Shown: piece after piece, positions 10,020 to 19,953 of the stretch | Position numbering within the stretch: the first letter of the stretch is position 1 | Layout of the letters: each line of letters opens with the position of its first letter | DNA from: Gnetum montanum | Taxonomy: Eukaryota; Streptophyta; Gnetopsida; Gnetales; Gnetaceae | DNA: 27,191 nt | Assembly: GCA_015680685.1 (NCBI GenBank) | Contig: MNCI01030949.1 | Coordinates: 1 to 27,191 of the forward strand | Direction: 5' to 3' | The notes under the pieces: generated by a model | What the model was told of the DNA's origin: nothing | Database searches by the model: none | The model's input: the letters and a program-made list of their open reading frames with translations, nothing else | Position numbers and translations under genes: made by a program

Positions 10020-10026
10020 ATAAATA
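10020..10026 (+). promoter_or_regulatory. TATA box of the antisense gene
   Basis: GCCATAAATAGGG gives a good plant TATA box about 150 bases upstream of the first ATG at 10176. Transcription would start near 10050 and run opposite to gag-pol. A GAGAGAGAG run lies at about 9980-9990, 30-40 bases upstream, a frequent promoter feature in plants. Confidence 0.5.
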
Positions 10027-10824
10027 GGGATTACACCCTAGTAAGCTTCTCATTCTCACCATAAGAGCGCAGAGCCCATATTCGGAGCACAAGGTGATTT
10101 CAAAGCGATTGTGCTAACAGCGAGCAAGGCGGTTTTCTGCACAACGACGAGGAAAAGAAATCTGTGAGCAGGACGATGGCTCCAAAGAAGGAACGCATGC
10201 ATTTGGCACTTGCAAAGGTCAAAGAGGTGAAGCAAACCTTAGGGCATGTGACATAAGCGCACGTTATGATGCGGAAGGACACGTCATTGACCCAATAGGT
10301 TACTATGCTTCCTCTATTTTTCTGTGATTCTGTTATCATTTTTTTTGCTTCTATTGTTCTCTGATTTTGTTTTGCATCCTAGTTTTAGCCATTTGTGTTT
10401 TCTGTCATCATGTCATTTTGGCCTTTGCATCGCCACCATTGCCGTCTCGGCCGCGACGAGTGCATAAACGTTACGCCATCGTTGCATGCAAGGTTGCTTA
10501 AATTGCCACCATCGCGGTTGTCATAACCGCGGGGGTTCACGTAGCTTAAGTTACTTGATCTTCGAATGGCATGATGCAGGACCCTCGGGAGGGTTGGGCC
10601 ATGTGTGATGTGAGAGTGTGACACGTGTTCTGTCGGGGTGTATTGTTAATTACTCTATTGCTATGCTAGGCTATTTTTGCTATGCTACCGCTTTCATGTT
10701 CTTGCTACGCTACGTGTGGGAAGAGGGTTATGCTATGCTATATGTGTGGACTACTAAGTATTGCTACGTTACGTGTGTATTACACTTAGACATGATGCTA
10801 ACACTTGCTAGTTTTGTTGTGCAG

Positions 10825-11558
10825 AATGGGGCTAAGGCCAATGCTGATTGTCTTGGAAATTCCTGGGGTCCTGTGTCATGTGAGCAAACCTGTGGCCAAC
10901 GCTCCTCCTCCTCAGATACGTGTGGGAGACCAAGGGATCTGGTTCAAAAAAGAGGCACAGGACTTCCTACAATACCTCCTCAATCACTTTAGTGTGATCA
11001 TTTGGTCATCCCTAGAGGAGGAAGAGGTGGCCGTCATAACTGAAGCCATATTGCTTGGGGCAAGCCGGGGCATCTTGAGGTTTCTGACGAACGGGGCAAT
11101 CATGAGCAAGCAGGGAGAAGGATCTAGTCAACACCACACAGGGTTAAGGCATTTAGCCTGGATCTGGGACATGCCTAAGTACAGCTGCTACCACCATTAC
11201 AACACATTATTCGTCACACGTGATATAGAGACGTGCTTCCAGAACTTACAAGGAACTATTTACTGTGCTAGCGGGTGAGTTTTGCAGCCTTGTTAGCTGT
11301 GTTGTGTGATGCTGGCCATATTGGCCAAATGCTAACAGTATGTGTTTGTTACTAGGTTCCTTATCAACAATGATGGCAAGTGTGATTGGTCAATGCGGGG
11401 ATGAATACTACACCTATACCGCATTCCCTATGATCAATGCAAGGGGCAGGGTTGGCTGGATGAGGAGTGGGCAAAACCCTTCAAACCGATCATAGTTGAA
11501 CAAGTTTTGATTGACCTTCCACCATTCCCATTATCATACATACCTGGTAGGCCAAACA
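10825..11558 (+). pseudogene. FCP1/NIF phosphatase-like domain of the antisense gene
   Basis: The exon begins after TTTTGTTGTGCAG and is open for 450 bases, then continues through an 81-base intron (branch-like TGCTAAC at 11332-11338). Blocks in order are MLIVLEIPGVLCHV, FKKEAQDFLQYLLNHFSVIIWSS, and YNTLFVTRDIETCFQNLQGTIY. They match in order and spacing the three conserved blocks of FCP1/NIF-type HAD phosphatases (LxLDxDGxL, RPxxxEFLxxxxxxxxxxIWSS, TLLIDDSPxK). The nucleophile motif DxDG reads ExPG here and the DD pair reads TRD, so phosphatase activity is not expected. A TGA occurs in the second exon after WSMRG. Resemblance is by eye only. Confidence 0.5.
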
Positions 11559-11644
11559 GTAAGTGTCGCATGCTTAAGTGCCTTTGCAATCTTTTTATTT
11601 TCTACATTTTTATGCTAAATGTTTTTGTGAAACTATTATATGGG

Positions 11645-12660
11645 AGAAGAAGCCCCAGGAGGTGACAGTGATAACTTCCAAGATACAGGGGACAAACATC
11701 TACTTCAAATATGACGAAGTAGAAGCGAGCCAATGCTAGATAAACCGTGCAGCTTCAAACTCCTTGGTCCAGAACATCCAAAAGGTTGGACTTATGGATC
11801 TATTCCTGGCCCTGAATCCGAGTGTTCCTACCACTAAGATGCTCTCCCTAGTCAACTCCTTTTCTGACAAGGTAGGCTGCTTCAACACACGCATACAAGG
11901 CATGTGGATGGTCATTTAAGTCAATGACTAGCTATTCGTGGACTTGTTTGGTGTTCTTACCGATGACGTCCTCATAGGGTCAAAGGGCAAGAAGGAGCTA
12001 ACCCTTCAGAAGAAGGATATTCAGGAGTGGCTGGGGGTTGCTAAGTAATGAAAAGGGCTCCCCATGGAGAAGCTTAAAGATGGGCTCGCCAAGGAGATCT
12101 ACCCTGTCTTCCATGCTCGAGCATTCCCCCAGCTGCTTACCCAAGGAAAGGTCCTGGGGATTGAGTAGGCCTAGACAATGCATGAGGTCATGGAAGAGGG
12201 GACCCATTACAACTGGGCCAACTTTCTATGTAAAGGCTTGCAGGCTGAAATCTTAGGACTCTATGAAAAATCATAGTCCCGTTCCAACATACATTATGCC
12301 TTCTACATAGCCTGTCTGAAGTGCTTAGTGGAGTTCCTGGTGGTTCACGAGAATGGAGCCTGGGTCATGTGCAATTACGACCAGATTTCTAGACCATGGA
12401 TTCGCCAGATTCTCTGGACCACACCGAGGCCAAGATCCCCCAGAAATAATTGGGGAGTCATTCTCTGTGACGGCTAAGGATCGGGTGGCTCGCAATGTTC
12501 GTCGCTAGGACAACATAGGAGAGACACCCCCTGCTGTAGCTAGTAGCATGTCGGGAGGGGAACATCTCATAGCTAAGACTGTGCCCAAAACGTTGCAGTG
12601 GAAGAGGCCTCCCCCAGCTAAGGAAACCCTTCACGTGGAGGAAGAGGAGGGGTGGAGACT
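11645..12660 (+). pseudogene. Middle exon of the antisense gene, unrecognised domain
   Basis: One frame holds over about 750 bases despite eight or nine stops: ITSKIQGTNIYFKYDEVEAS, QNIQKVGLMDLFLALNPSVP, LFVDLFGVLTDDVLIGSKGK, KDIQEWLGVAK, EIYPVFHARAFPQLL, YNWANFLCKGLQAEI and HYAFYIACLKCLVEFLVVHE. Near 12400 the coding frame shifts and continues as GESFSVTAKDRVARNVRR to about 12660. The style recalls large helical domains of plant transposon-associated proteins, but I cannot name a family. The acceptor is uncertain; one that preserves frame ends at 11668. Confidence 0.5.
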
Positions 12661-12732
12661 ATGGCTTAAACTGTAGAGGATGCAACCCCCCATTGTTAAA
12701 CACTTTTGTCTAATGCTTACTTTGTTATTGTT

Positions 12733-12774
12733 TGCTACACTATGCTACGCTAGGCAGTGTAGCGTAGCGTAGCA
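12733..12774. repeat. 42-bp palindrome in a presumed intron of the antisense gene
   Basis: It begins TGCTACACTATGCTACGCTA and ends GCGTAGCGTAGCA. It has the same length and plan as the two palindromes in each LTR, with four or five arm mismatches. It lies in the non-coding stretch between the middle exon and the acidic exon at 12820. Confidence 0.82.
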
Positions 12775-12819
12775 CCTACTTGAAGCTAACTTGTTTTGGA
12801 CTAATGCAAGCATGTTTCT

Positions 12820-14534
12820 TTGCTGGAAAAGGAAGAAGAAGAACAAGAAGAAGGTGACGAAGAGGTGTCAGCCCCTAAGGTGGGGGTGACAAATAAAGAC
12901 ACAGAGACCCCAGTCTTGGAAGAAAGGGCCCTGATCAAACATACAAGAGCTCTTGTCACTAAGGTAGGGGCTCTTGTCATTAGGCAAAGTCCTCCTACCA
13001 ATGAGGAGGGCACTTTTGGACAAGAAGTAGAGACTCCCTTAAATAAAAAGGATGCTAGTCTTTCCAAAGGAAAGGCACCAGCACCTGAAGAAGAGGTCTG
13101 TATAGACTTGGCAGGGACCTCAACCAAGGCTACCGCCATCATCTTACATCAACAAGAAGGGAGACCGCAATTGGACGTTGGTGAGTTTGGCAATATGTCT
13201 GCCTTTTCATAGCCCATTTTGACCATTGCTAATATGTTTAGTCATGTGACAGGAACTTCTGTTGATGATGCAGGACCCTCTCCGATTTGTGTGAAGTCGT
13301 GGGCCAAGATCCCTAACAAGTTTACGTTCGTGCAGGGAATCTTTGATGACATGATCAACCACCTCCAGCAGGCGGACCCTGACGCGAGTAAGTAATAGTA
13401 TTAGATGCTCTCATGTTGTTATGCTAGAATTCCTTAAGTTTGCTACTCTTGCTATGCTAATGCAATTGCTACACTCTTTATGTCATGGTAGCCTCTCAAC
13501 TCAAATGGGACCTAGCATGGCCTTTGAAAGTCGATGTCATGCCTACATTCCTACCTGAAGTGACCGAGGTGTCTCGTTGCATGTACGATGAGGTTTGCAA
13601 ATGCGTTTTGCACTTAGCATGCTCCTTGTGGGAGTATAAGCATGTCAACAAGGTCCTGTGGAAACAGGTCCAAAGGGCTGAGCAAAGAGAGGCCGACCTG
13701 GTCGCCGAGGTGGAGGATCTCAGGTCAAGGAATGAGTTCCTCATAGCCCATGACACTAATAATAAGGACTGTCACACAGCTGTAATAGACTACGCCAGGT
13801 TTTGGATAGTCGTGTGTCAGAACGTTGAGGCCACCCACGAAATAATAGAATAGCATATGCAGATGGACTTGCTAGCCCAACAGTGTCAAGATTTGAAAGA
13901 CTTCAATGCCAAGGTTTACAAATGGGGCAGTCCCAGAAAAACCACAAACACATGTATAAATGGGAAATTCCCACCCATTATAAACTGTACAGGGATACTG
14001 TTGTGGAGGCGTTTACGTATAAAGCATTCGTAAATGCCATTGACGCTTCTGAGGCCTATGCCAAGTTCAAGGAGTAGGTAAAGGTTATGGAATCTCCTGA
14101 CCTAGAGGTGGACCTTCCCACAGGAGAGACCGCAACTGTCTCCTTTTCTCCAGGACCACCAAGGTGGACAACCGCCAAAAGGGAGAGAGCTGCTGTGAAC
14201 GCTGAACCAAGCAACAGGTGTTGGATGGACATCATGGCAGAGGAGGTCTAGCACCACCTCGAGCTCAATTTAGACTGGATACCCTTTGAGATGAACACAG
14301 ACCCCTCTCAGGTTAGTTGCTTTCTATCATGCTAATGCTTATGCTCTATTGTAGTTTGTGTTTGTTGCCCTAGCTAACTGCTTCACTCCTATGATGTAGG
14401 CTCCAGATGAGGGTGCAGGGCTCGTAGAGGGAGGGAATGAAGAATCAGCAGAGGACAATGCAGGGGAAGGCAATGCAAAAGGAAATGATGGAGAAACAAA
14501 AGGCGAAGATGATGCAAACAGAGACAACCCATGA
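12820..14534 (+). pseudogene. 3' exons of the antisense gene: acidic, coiled-coil-like and acidic tail
   Basis: Four exons join in frame through introns 13181-13252, 13388-13491 and 14312-14399. The first starts with a very acidic run (EKEEEEQEEGDEEV). The second carries SWAKIPNKFTFVQGIFDDMI. The third has a charged helical stretch (QVQRAEQREADLVAEVEDLR) likely to form a coiled coil, and a stop at 13851. A frameshift follows near 13920-13960, after which the other frame reads IPTHYKLYRDTVVEAFTYKA to a stop at 14075; reading on, it meets another stop near 14249. The last exon is Gly/Glu/Asp/Asn-rich (EGGNEESAEDNAGEG) and ends with TGA at 14532-14534. Function is unknown. Confidence 0.6.
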
Positions 14535-14591
14535 CAGCATGGAATTTGTTTTTGGAATTTTGCAAACATTGTTTAAAAGACAACAGTTTTG

Positions 14592-14597
14592 AATAAA
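14592..14597 (+). terminator. Poly(A) signal of the antisense gene
   Basis: AATAAA lies 58 bases after the TGA stop, inside AT-rich sequence and before the 27-bp repeats. It fits as the 3' end of the antisense gene. Confidence 0.5.
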
Positions 14598-14691
14598 GTA
14601 AAGAGGATTGTGTGAAAAAGAAATTGATTCTGCGCTAACTTGTGCATTGCATACGTGCTGCATTTTGTATAAAATGTTCATGGTTTCATGT

Positions 14692-14774
14692 GCTAGTTTT
14701 AGGCCATTTCGGGCCATTGCTAGTTTTAGGCCATTTCGGGCCATTGCTAGTTTTAGGCCATTTCAAGCCTTTGC
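14692..14774. repeat. 27-bp tandem array, three copies
   Basis: Three head-to-tail copies of a unit starting GCTAGTTTTAGGCCATTTCG, the third diverged. The unit start resembles CTAGTTTAAGGTC of the arrays around pol. It lies between the antisense gene's poly(A) signal and the gag-pro end. Confidence 0.9.
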
Positions 14775-14833
14775 ATAACATGCTAAAGAGATGATACGTT
14801 AACAACTTGAACAACAGCTAACTAGTAACTTAT

Positions 14834-14962
14834 GCTAGTTTTAGGCCATTTCGGGCCATTGCTAGTTTTAGGCCATTTTGGGCCATAGCGTAGCATAGTT
14901 TTAGGCCATTTTGGGCCATAGCGTAGCATAGTTTTAGGCCATTTTGGGCCATAGCGTAGCAT
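14834..14962. repeat. Second copy of the 27/33-bp tandem array
   Basis: Four more copies of the GCTAGTTTTAGGCC unit. The last three have grown to 33 bases by gaining ATAGCGTAGC, the same motif as in the palindromes of the LTRs. A short palindromic TGCTACGCTATGCGTAGCTA follows at 15042-15061. Confidence 0.9.
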
Positions 14963-15058
14963 GCCAAAAGGATGGTATGTTAACAAAGAAAAAAAGTGGT
15001 GAACTCAAAAGGGATGGCAACTAGGTAGAAAGAAGTGGGGTTGCTACGCTATGCGTAG

Positions 15059-15680
15059 CTACTTCTTGATCCACCATGGGTTGAGGGGAACGTAAGGCTG
15101 AGATTTTTTACCAGGGCCCTCGTCCACATCATTGTCCCCCACGTGGAAGGGCAGCTCAACCCATACGCTTTCATTTTTTAAGATCGGCCTGCTAGGCTGA
15201 TTCTCCCGTTCAGTGGTTAATGTGTGCATGAGCAAGCGCTTCATTCTCAGAGGTTACGACCTCTAAACCTTGCTCTGTGTCTATGTTACTGATAGCTTGT
15301 GCTGCTACTTCATCACCATGGATTACCACCTCCCTGCCCGCATATGGTAGGTGGATTTCCTAATGTATGGGTGAGGAGACAGCCCTAAGTTGTGCTAACC
15401 ATGATCTTCCCAAGATCAGGTTAAACCCGGGCATTTCCTTGACCATGATGAACATTGTCTTTGTGGGGAACTGGTCCCTTGCTACGAAGTCTATGTAGAC
15501 TGTGCCTTTCACTAGGACGCGTGCCCCATTGAATGATCTTAGGCACGATGTCGTTGTGGGTTTAATCTGGTCGAAGAAACCCAACTTGTCCACAATAGGG
15601 AAGGGTATGACACTCGTGGCAGCCCCATCATCAATGTTCGAATCTAGTGTTGGCCAACCTAAATTGTGATGAAAAGGGAT
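15059..15680 (-). pseudogene. pro: Protease (retropepsin) domain of gag-pro
   Basis: The aspartic protease cuts the element polyprotein. The catalytic region reads LDSNIDDGAATSVIPFPIVD, with DDGA at 15632-15621 where relatives have D-S/T/N-G-A/S. Then come LGFFDQIKPTTTSCLRSFNG and the flap-to-end part FNLILGRSWLAQLRAVSSPIH, with the usual ILGR.W motif, ending at a stop at about 15360. Beyond it, QEIHLPYAGREVV-like sequence continues the family pattern, then the frame switches near 15240 and ends NPWWIKK at 15059. Upstream, LTFSDDTIRED (about 15725) fits the segment that usually precedes this protease, but in another frame, so a frameshift lies near 15690. Confidence 0.8.
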
Positions 15681-15898
15681 GCCATGGTCACCTAACCCCT
15701 TTCAGGATCTTCCCTAATGGTGTCGTCGCTGAAAGTTAATTGAGATGGCTTAGGCTCTACGGATGCAAAGAGAAGCATGACCAAGTGGATCGCTTCCTCT
15801 TCTGCTGGCATGTCTTCGTTGACCGAAATCGCTGTCAACATGCAGATTAGAGCCTTGTGGTGGGGGACAGATGTCATGATTAGGTCATACAGCCTCAA

Positions 15899-18854
15899 CG
15901 TAGCGTTTTTCTATTTTAGAGCCTACTTGACCTGAGTGAGGGCATCCAAAAGGTCTTAGCCACCCCCCTGTTTAGTGTTTTTCTCTTCTTCGACTTGTCC
16001 CAGAAGATGAATTTCCTGAGGAGGGGCAACTTCAGATCTAGGTTCATATCCTTTTTGGTAGGGTGGCACGGACTATGCAATTATAGCAACGTTCATCTTT
16101 GGTGACGAGGGCATAGACGTAGGGGGCAAAGACGTAGGCTTGGAAATGCCTTGGGTGGTATTCCCCTTCGACGCCTCACCTGTGAAACACACTTCAGATT
16201 TTTTAGGACGAGAAGGTTGTTCAGCTATCTTATACCGGGTGAAGGCTATCGAAGGAGTCGGCCCCCTAATGATGAAAGGAGCTAACGGTGTTAGCGAGAG
16301 AAGTAGGATGGCTTCGCTAATAGGTGACGCGGGGATGGATGCCCGTGGAGGGACTCTCAAGAAGAATGACTGTTGTGAGCTTTGATTAGCTACTCGTGGT
16401 GCTGGTGCACTACATTGAGGCACACGGACCACAAATGGCTGTTGGGGTTGCCTAGGATTACTGTCAATGCTGATGGCATTGATGACATAATCAGCATTGT
16501 TGGCGTTGAGGGGGTTTGTGTAGACATGCATAGATTAGTTTTCAGGACGTACTGGGTTACTTTCATCCAACATCAATTTTCCCTGATCGATCAATCTTTG
16601 GATGTCATCCTGCAACGCCAGACAGTAATCTGTGTTGTGACCACACAGTTGGTGATAGTCACAATACCCTAAACCCTAAAACCTTAGGAACTGGGGGCTC
16701 ATTAGGTAGGGCCAAAGAGGGGTTCCTAAGGAGCTTGTAATGGCATTGATGTCTCCTGCTTACTTCTTCTGACATCTGCTTGTATTGCATGTGCCCCGCT
16801 GCCAATAGTTGCTTCAGAAGTTCCAAAGGCTTGAGAGGCAGTGGGGTGTACTTTGAGTGATCTTTATGCTGAAAGTTTAGTTTGGGTTGTGCAGATGTCT
16901 CAGGTGTAGGAATTGGAGGTTGTGGCATGTTGCCCTACTTGGGCATGGGATTAGCTACGGGTATGGCTAGTTTCTTGTTGCTCTTTTTACCATTGTTACT
17001 AACTCTGGGCTTGGCCTCGGTTGCCATAGCCGCCACTGTGGTCATTAGGGCTTTACCCTTGTCCTTCTTTGTGAAGGTATTTTTGTAGGCAATGTATGCC
17101 AAGTCTTTGCTCACCTCAGCTGCGTCTTGTATACTCTTAGTCTAAGTGAAGGCTTGACTAAGAGTGCGAGGGGCGAGGTAGTACAGTTTAGATTTGATAA
17201 AGTCATTCACTACACCCTTAAAGACGGCCAGCAAGTGGGCCTCCATGAGGGGCTTGCGGATTTTGTTAAGGGTTGCGCTCCAATGCTAAATGAACTTTTG
17301 GACCAGTTCCAGAGGCTCCTACTTTACGCTCATCAGCTGGTCCAGCGTGGTTTCTGCTTCAAGTTATACTTGAAGCGCATCACGAACTGGGTCAGAAGCT
17401 CTTCTAGAGTTGAAATGGATGAGCGTGGTAGCACACAGTACCAATCTAAGTATTTCCCAGCTAGGGACATGGCAAAGACACGAATAATCGTGTGTGGCCA
17501 TTGTTGCAACAGAAGAGACTCAAACCTAAAGGTAACTAGGTGTGTGTTGGGATCCCCCTCCCCATCGTACTTCGTGAACTGTGGAAGAGACATCCCTGGA
17601 GGTAATAGTAGAGCAGGGATTGCAAGGCTGATGGGGTTGTCCTGGTAAAAGTCCATAACTTGTACCGTGTCGAACCTAACAGCCTTGAGGCATTTGATTT
17701 CCTCAATGAGGATCTCGATGAGCTAACGCTTGATCCAAACCCTGCGATGGTGTAGGCAGTTGGGGAACTACTAAGGAAGCCCCCATCTGTGAAATGGCGG
17801 GGGTGGTCACATGACCCATCGGTGGTACCATTGGGGTAGCCCCCGTGAGCAGTGCTGCTTGCACTATCGACCACCCGACAAGTGGTGCAGTTGGAGCAGC
17901 AACAGCGGGTTGTGCTGCCAGATAGACCGCTTGTGTCACCGATGGAATAAACCATAACCCCGTGTTGGGTTGTACCATTTGCGGGGTTTGGTAGGTCTAA
18001 GGGTGAACATAATGAGACATCTGCAATGGTTTTGGAATAGGTGAAGAAGTGAATGGGGTCCACCACATGGATGGGCCTAGGCCCATCATAGCGGGTGGAA
18101 TAGATGTGAATCCAGGAATTGAAATGGAAGTTGCGTACGACTGCGAAGTAGGTACAGTGTGAACATGTGGCAGGGTAGCCATGATTGGTGTGTGACACAC
18201 TACAGGAATGGGTTGCTGAATAGTTTGTGGAGGCATAGTTGCTGCAAATGAAACAAGAGAATAAGGGCATTGATACACCGGGAAGGTGACATGGCTACCC
18301 ATTGCGGCTATAGTTGCAAGCTGCGAGAGCATAGGCATGATGACAAAGGGAGCAGTGATAGGCAACAAATTGGCCCAAAAGGATTGGATAGGAGGGACAA
18401 GAATGGCATTAGTTTGGCCTTCCTCATCAGATTGGGAATCAAGTTCCTCCTGTCCGTGTTGAAAAGCATCATCCTGGTTAGACGTCGTGTCTTGCTACTC
18501 CCTAAGCCTGGCCAACTAGATTAGTTGGTCTAGAAGCCTTTGGTTTATCTGTGTCAAAGATATGGAAGCGCCAGGAGTGGGAACAAACTCCTTCCCGTCG
18601 TAGTAAGCGAACTCGAAGCTACGTTTGCACTCGAATTCGTGTACATCCAAAGGTAGGTTTCCCTGAACCTTTGCACAAAGGATGTTATAATGTTCATGTT
18701 TTTGGGCCAAGCCTTCAGGTCCCTAGTTTTGGATCCTGAGGGATCGACGTGTTTCTAGCATTGGGTTCAATGGTTGTTCAGCACCAACGATGTCTTGAAC
18801 CGTGATGAGAATCTCAACGTTGAAGGTGTTAGTAGCAGTAGTTGCGGAAGTCAT
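15899..18854 (-). pseudogene. gag: gag (capsid/nucleocapsid) with several frameshifts
   Basis: Gag forms the virus-like particle. The start is ATG at 18854 (MTSATTATNTFNVEI), after the leader; the frame is kept with stops near 18725 and 18515 to about 17997. The N-terminal half is rich in Pro, Thr and Ser. The capsid domain (17656-17333) is the clear Retrotrans_gag type: LPQFTKYDGEGDPNTHL, MSLAGKYLDWY, LEELLTQFVMRFKYNL. After a frameshift it continues with LNKIRKPLMEAHLLAVF and LSQAFT...DAAEVSKDLAY (to about 17060). Near 16665-16620 a zinc-knuckle-like CDYHQLCGHNTDYC (CxxHxxxxHxxxxC) follows. At least four frame changes and many stops make it inactive. Confidence 0.85.
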
Positions 18855-18960
18855 TGTTACTAAGGTAGATAGTTTTGCAAATGAAAAAAAGTAAAGAAAT
18901 CAGGAAAGCTAAACATTTTTACGAACAAGAATAGCAAAAAATTTGGCAAGCAACCAAAAA

Positions 18961-19288
18961 GAGGCTTTATGTCTTGCAGGGCTCCTGAGGAGCCGTCAAG
19001 GCAACCGATCTATACCACACGACGTGTAAATAATCGCAAAAGGGTGTCACGTTTACGCTAGTGCACAATAGGATACAAAACACATGCAAGACTACCGTAA
19101 GACAGGCAAGTCAGCTGGCAATTGGAGGCTTTATGTCCTGTAGGGTTCCTGAGAAACCGTCGAGGTGACTGATCTGCACCGCACAATGCGTAAACAACCA
19201 CAGACGAGTGTCAAGTTTACGCTAATGCATATCAAGGTGAAGAAGGCTTACAGGACTACTGTAACACATGGAAAAGGCACTAAAAGGC
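18961..19288 (-). repeat. 164-bp tandem duplication in the 5' leader
   Basis: Two diverged direct copies, 18961-19124 and 19125-19288, each start GAGGCTTTATGTC. Both include a short GC hairpin-like run (CTCCTGAGGAG in the first) and a GTTTACGCTA motif. They lie between the primer-site region and the gag start, in what would be the untranslated leader where packaging signals usually lie. The duplication itself is seen; its role is inference. Confidence 0.8.
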
Positions 19289-19303
19289 CCTCCTTCTAGT
19301 GCC
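19276..19303 (-). other. 28-base hairpin at the presumed primer-binding site
   Basis: GGCACTA (19276-19282) pairs with TAGTGCC (19297-19303), and AAGG pairs with CCTT inside it, leaving a 4-base loop. It starts 8 bases inside the 5' LTR. On the minus strand the sequence after the LTR reads GTTTTTTTGGCACTAGAAGG, so TGGCACTAGAAGG takes the place of the tRNA primer site. It does not match any plant tRNA 3' end that I can recall, so the primer is not identified. Confidence 0.6.
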
Positions 19304-19942
19304 AAAAAAACTGTAATGATCAAAAACGTCGAAGGCTGGAAAAACGTCAGCGGGCTGTCTGCCACTAACAGTCTTGACCCCATTTCCGTGGGAGGGCCAT
19401 GTTAGATGGGACAAAAATGGGGTGCCCTAAACGGTCTGGTCGATCAGACAGGGACTTAGTCGATGTTAATATAACCTTTTCCAACGTGTTATTTGAAAAC
19501 GAAACTGATATCGCAAAGTAATGCTTGAATGTAAAAGAGGCAGAAAATAATGTAAAATGAAAATGGTAAGCAAGAAACAAAGTAAAAATGCAGTTAGAAA
19601 AAATGCACTACTTCTAAGCTATAACTCCGCTCTGTCAAGGTGGATACAATTGGTTGCACAGCGTTGGGAAGTGCAAAGATCTCGAGGGTAACCAAGACAT
19701 GTAGAGCGAGACGGCTGTGTGCTTGAATGCGGACTCAGGCGTTAACAATGCGAAGTGCTACCAAGATGGTAGGAAAGAGCAAAACAAAATGCCAACTGAG
19801 AATGCTAACTGTTTACAATGTCAAAATAGGAAGCTTACAATGCTCAAGGTTACAATGCTATCTTGTTTGCTTGTCAGCCAACAAAATTGTTAGCCGACTA
19901 GATTGCTCAGAAAACTGGAACCTAGACCTTGATGATCATTGG

Positions 19943-19953
19943 GGTATTTATAG
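19943..19953 (-). promoter_or_regulatory. TATA box of the retrotransposon (5' LTR)
   Basis: CTATAAATACC on the minus strand, conserved in the other LTR. The start of the RNA is expected about 30 bases downstream, near 19910, giving a U3 of about 0.9 kb and an R-U5 of about 0.6 kb. Confidence 0.72.

Larger units (their letters stand above)
10176..14534 (+). pseudogene. Antisense, intron-containing gene inside the retrotransposon (aORF), decayed
   Basis: A plus-strand gene opposite to gag-pol. It has a TATA box at 10020, first ATG at 10176 (MAPKKERMHLALAKVKEVKQ, basic), exons with coding character at 10825-11274, 11356-11558, about 11645-12660, about 12820-13180, 13253-13387, 13492-14311 and 14400-14534, and AATAAA at 14592. 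Donors at 11275 (GTGAGT), 11559 (GTAAGT), 13181 (GTGAGT), 13388 (GTAAGT) and 14312 (GTTAGT), and acceptors ending at 11355, 13252, 13491 and 14399, are convincing; most of those four joins preserve the frame exactly. The product would be roughly 1,000 residues. About a dozen stops and at least two frameshifts break it. Extra antisense frames are known in Tat elements, but this position (between protease and RT) is unusual. How 10176 joins 10825 is unclear. Confidence 0.72.

Noticed and set aside
12801-13142. 113-codon minus-strand frame opposite the acidic exon
   Set aside because: It mirrors the Glu-rich plus-strand exon, which has in-frame splice joins on both following introns; the minus frame has none.
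17127-17648. 173-codon plus-strand frame over gag
   Set aside because: It is the complementary shadow of the gag capsid domain, whose protein motifs are clear on the minus strand.
17536-18270. 244-codon minus-strand frame, the longest in the window
   Set aside because: It is out of frame with gag segments that match the family (17703-18368 and 17333-17656). Its Cys/Ser/Tyr/His-rich composition is typical of a shadow frame.
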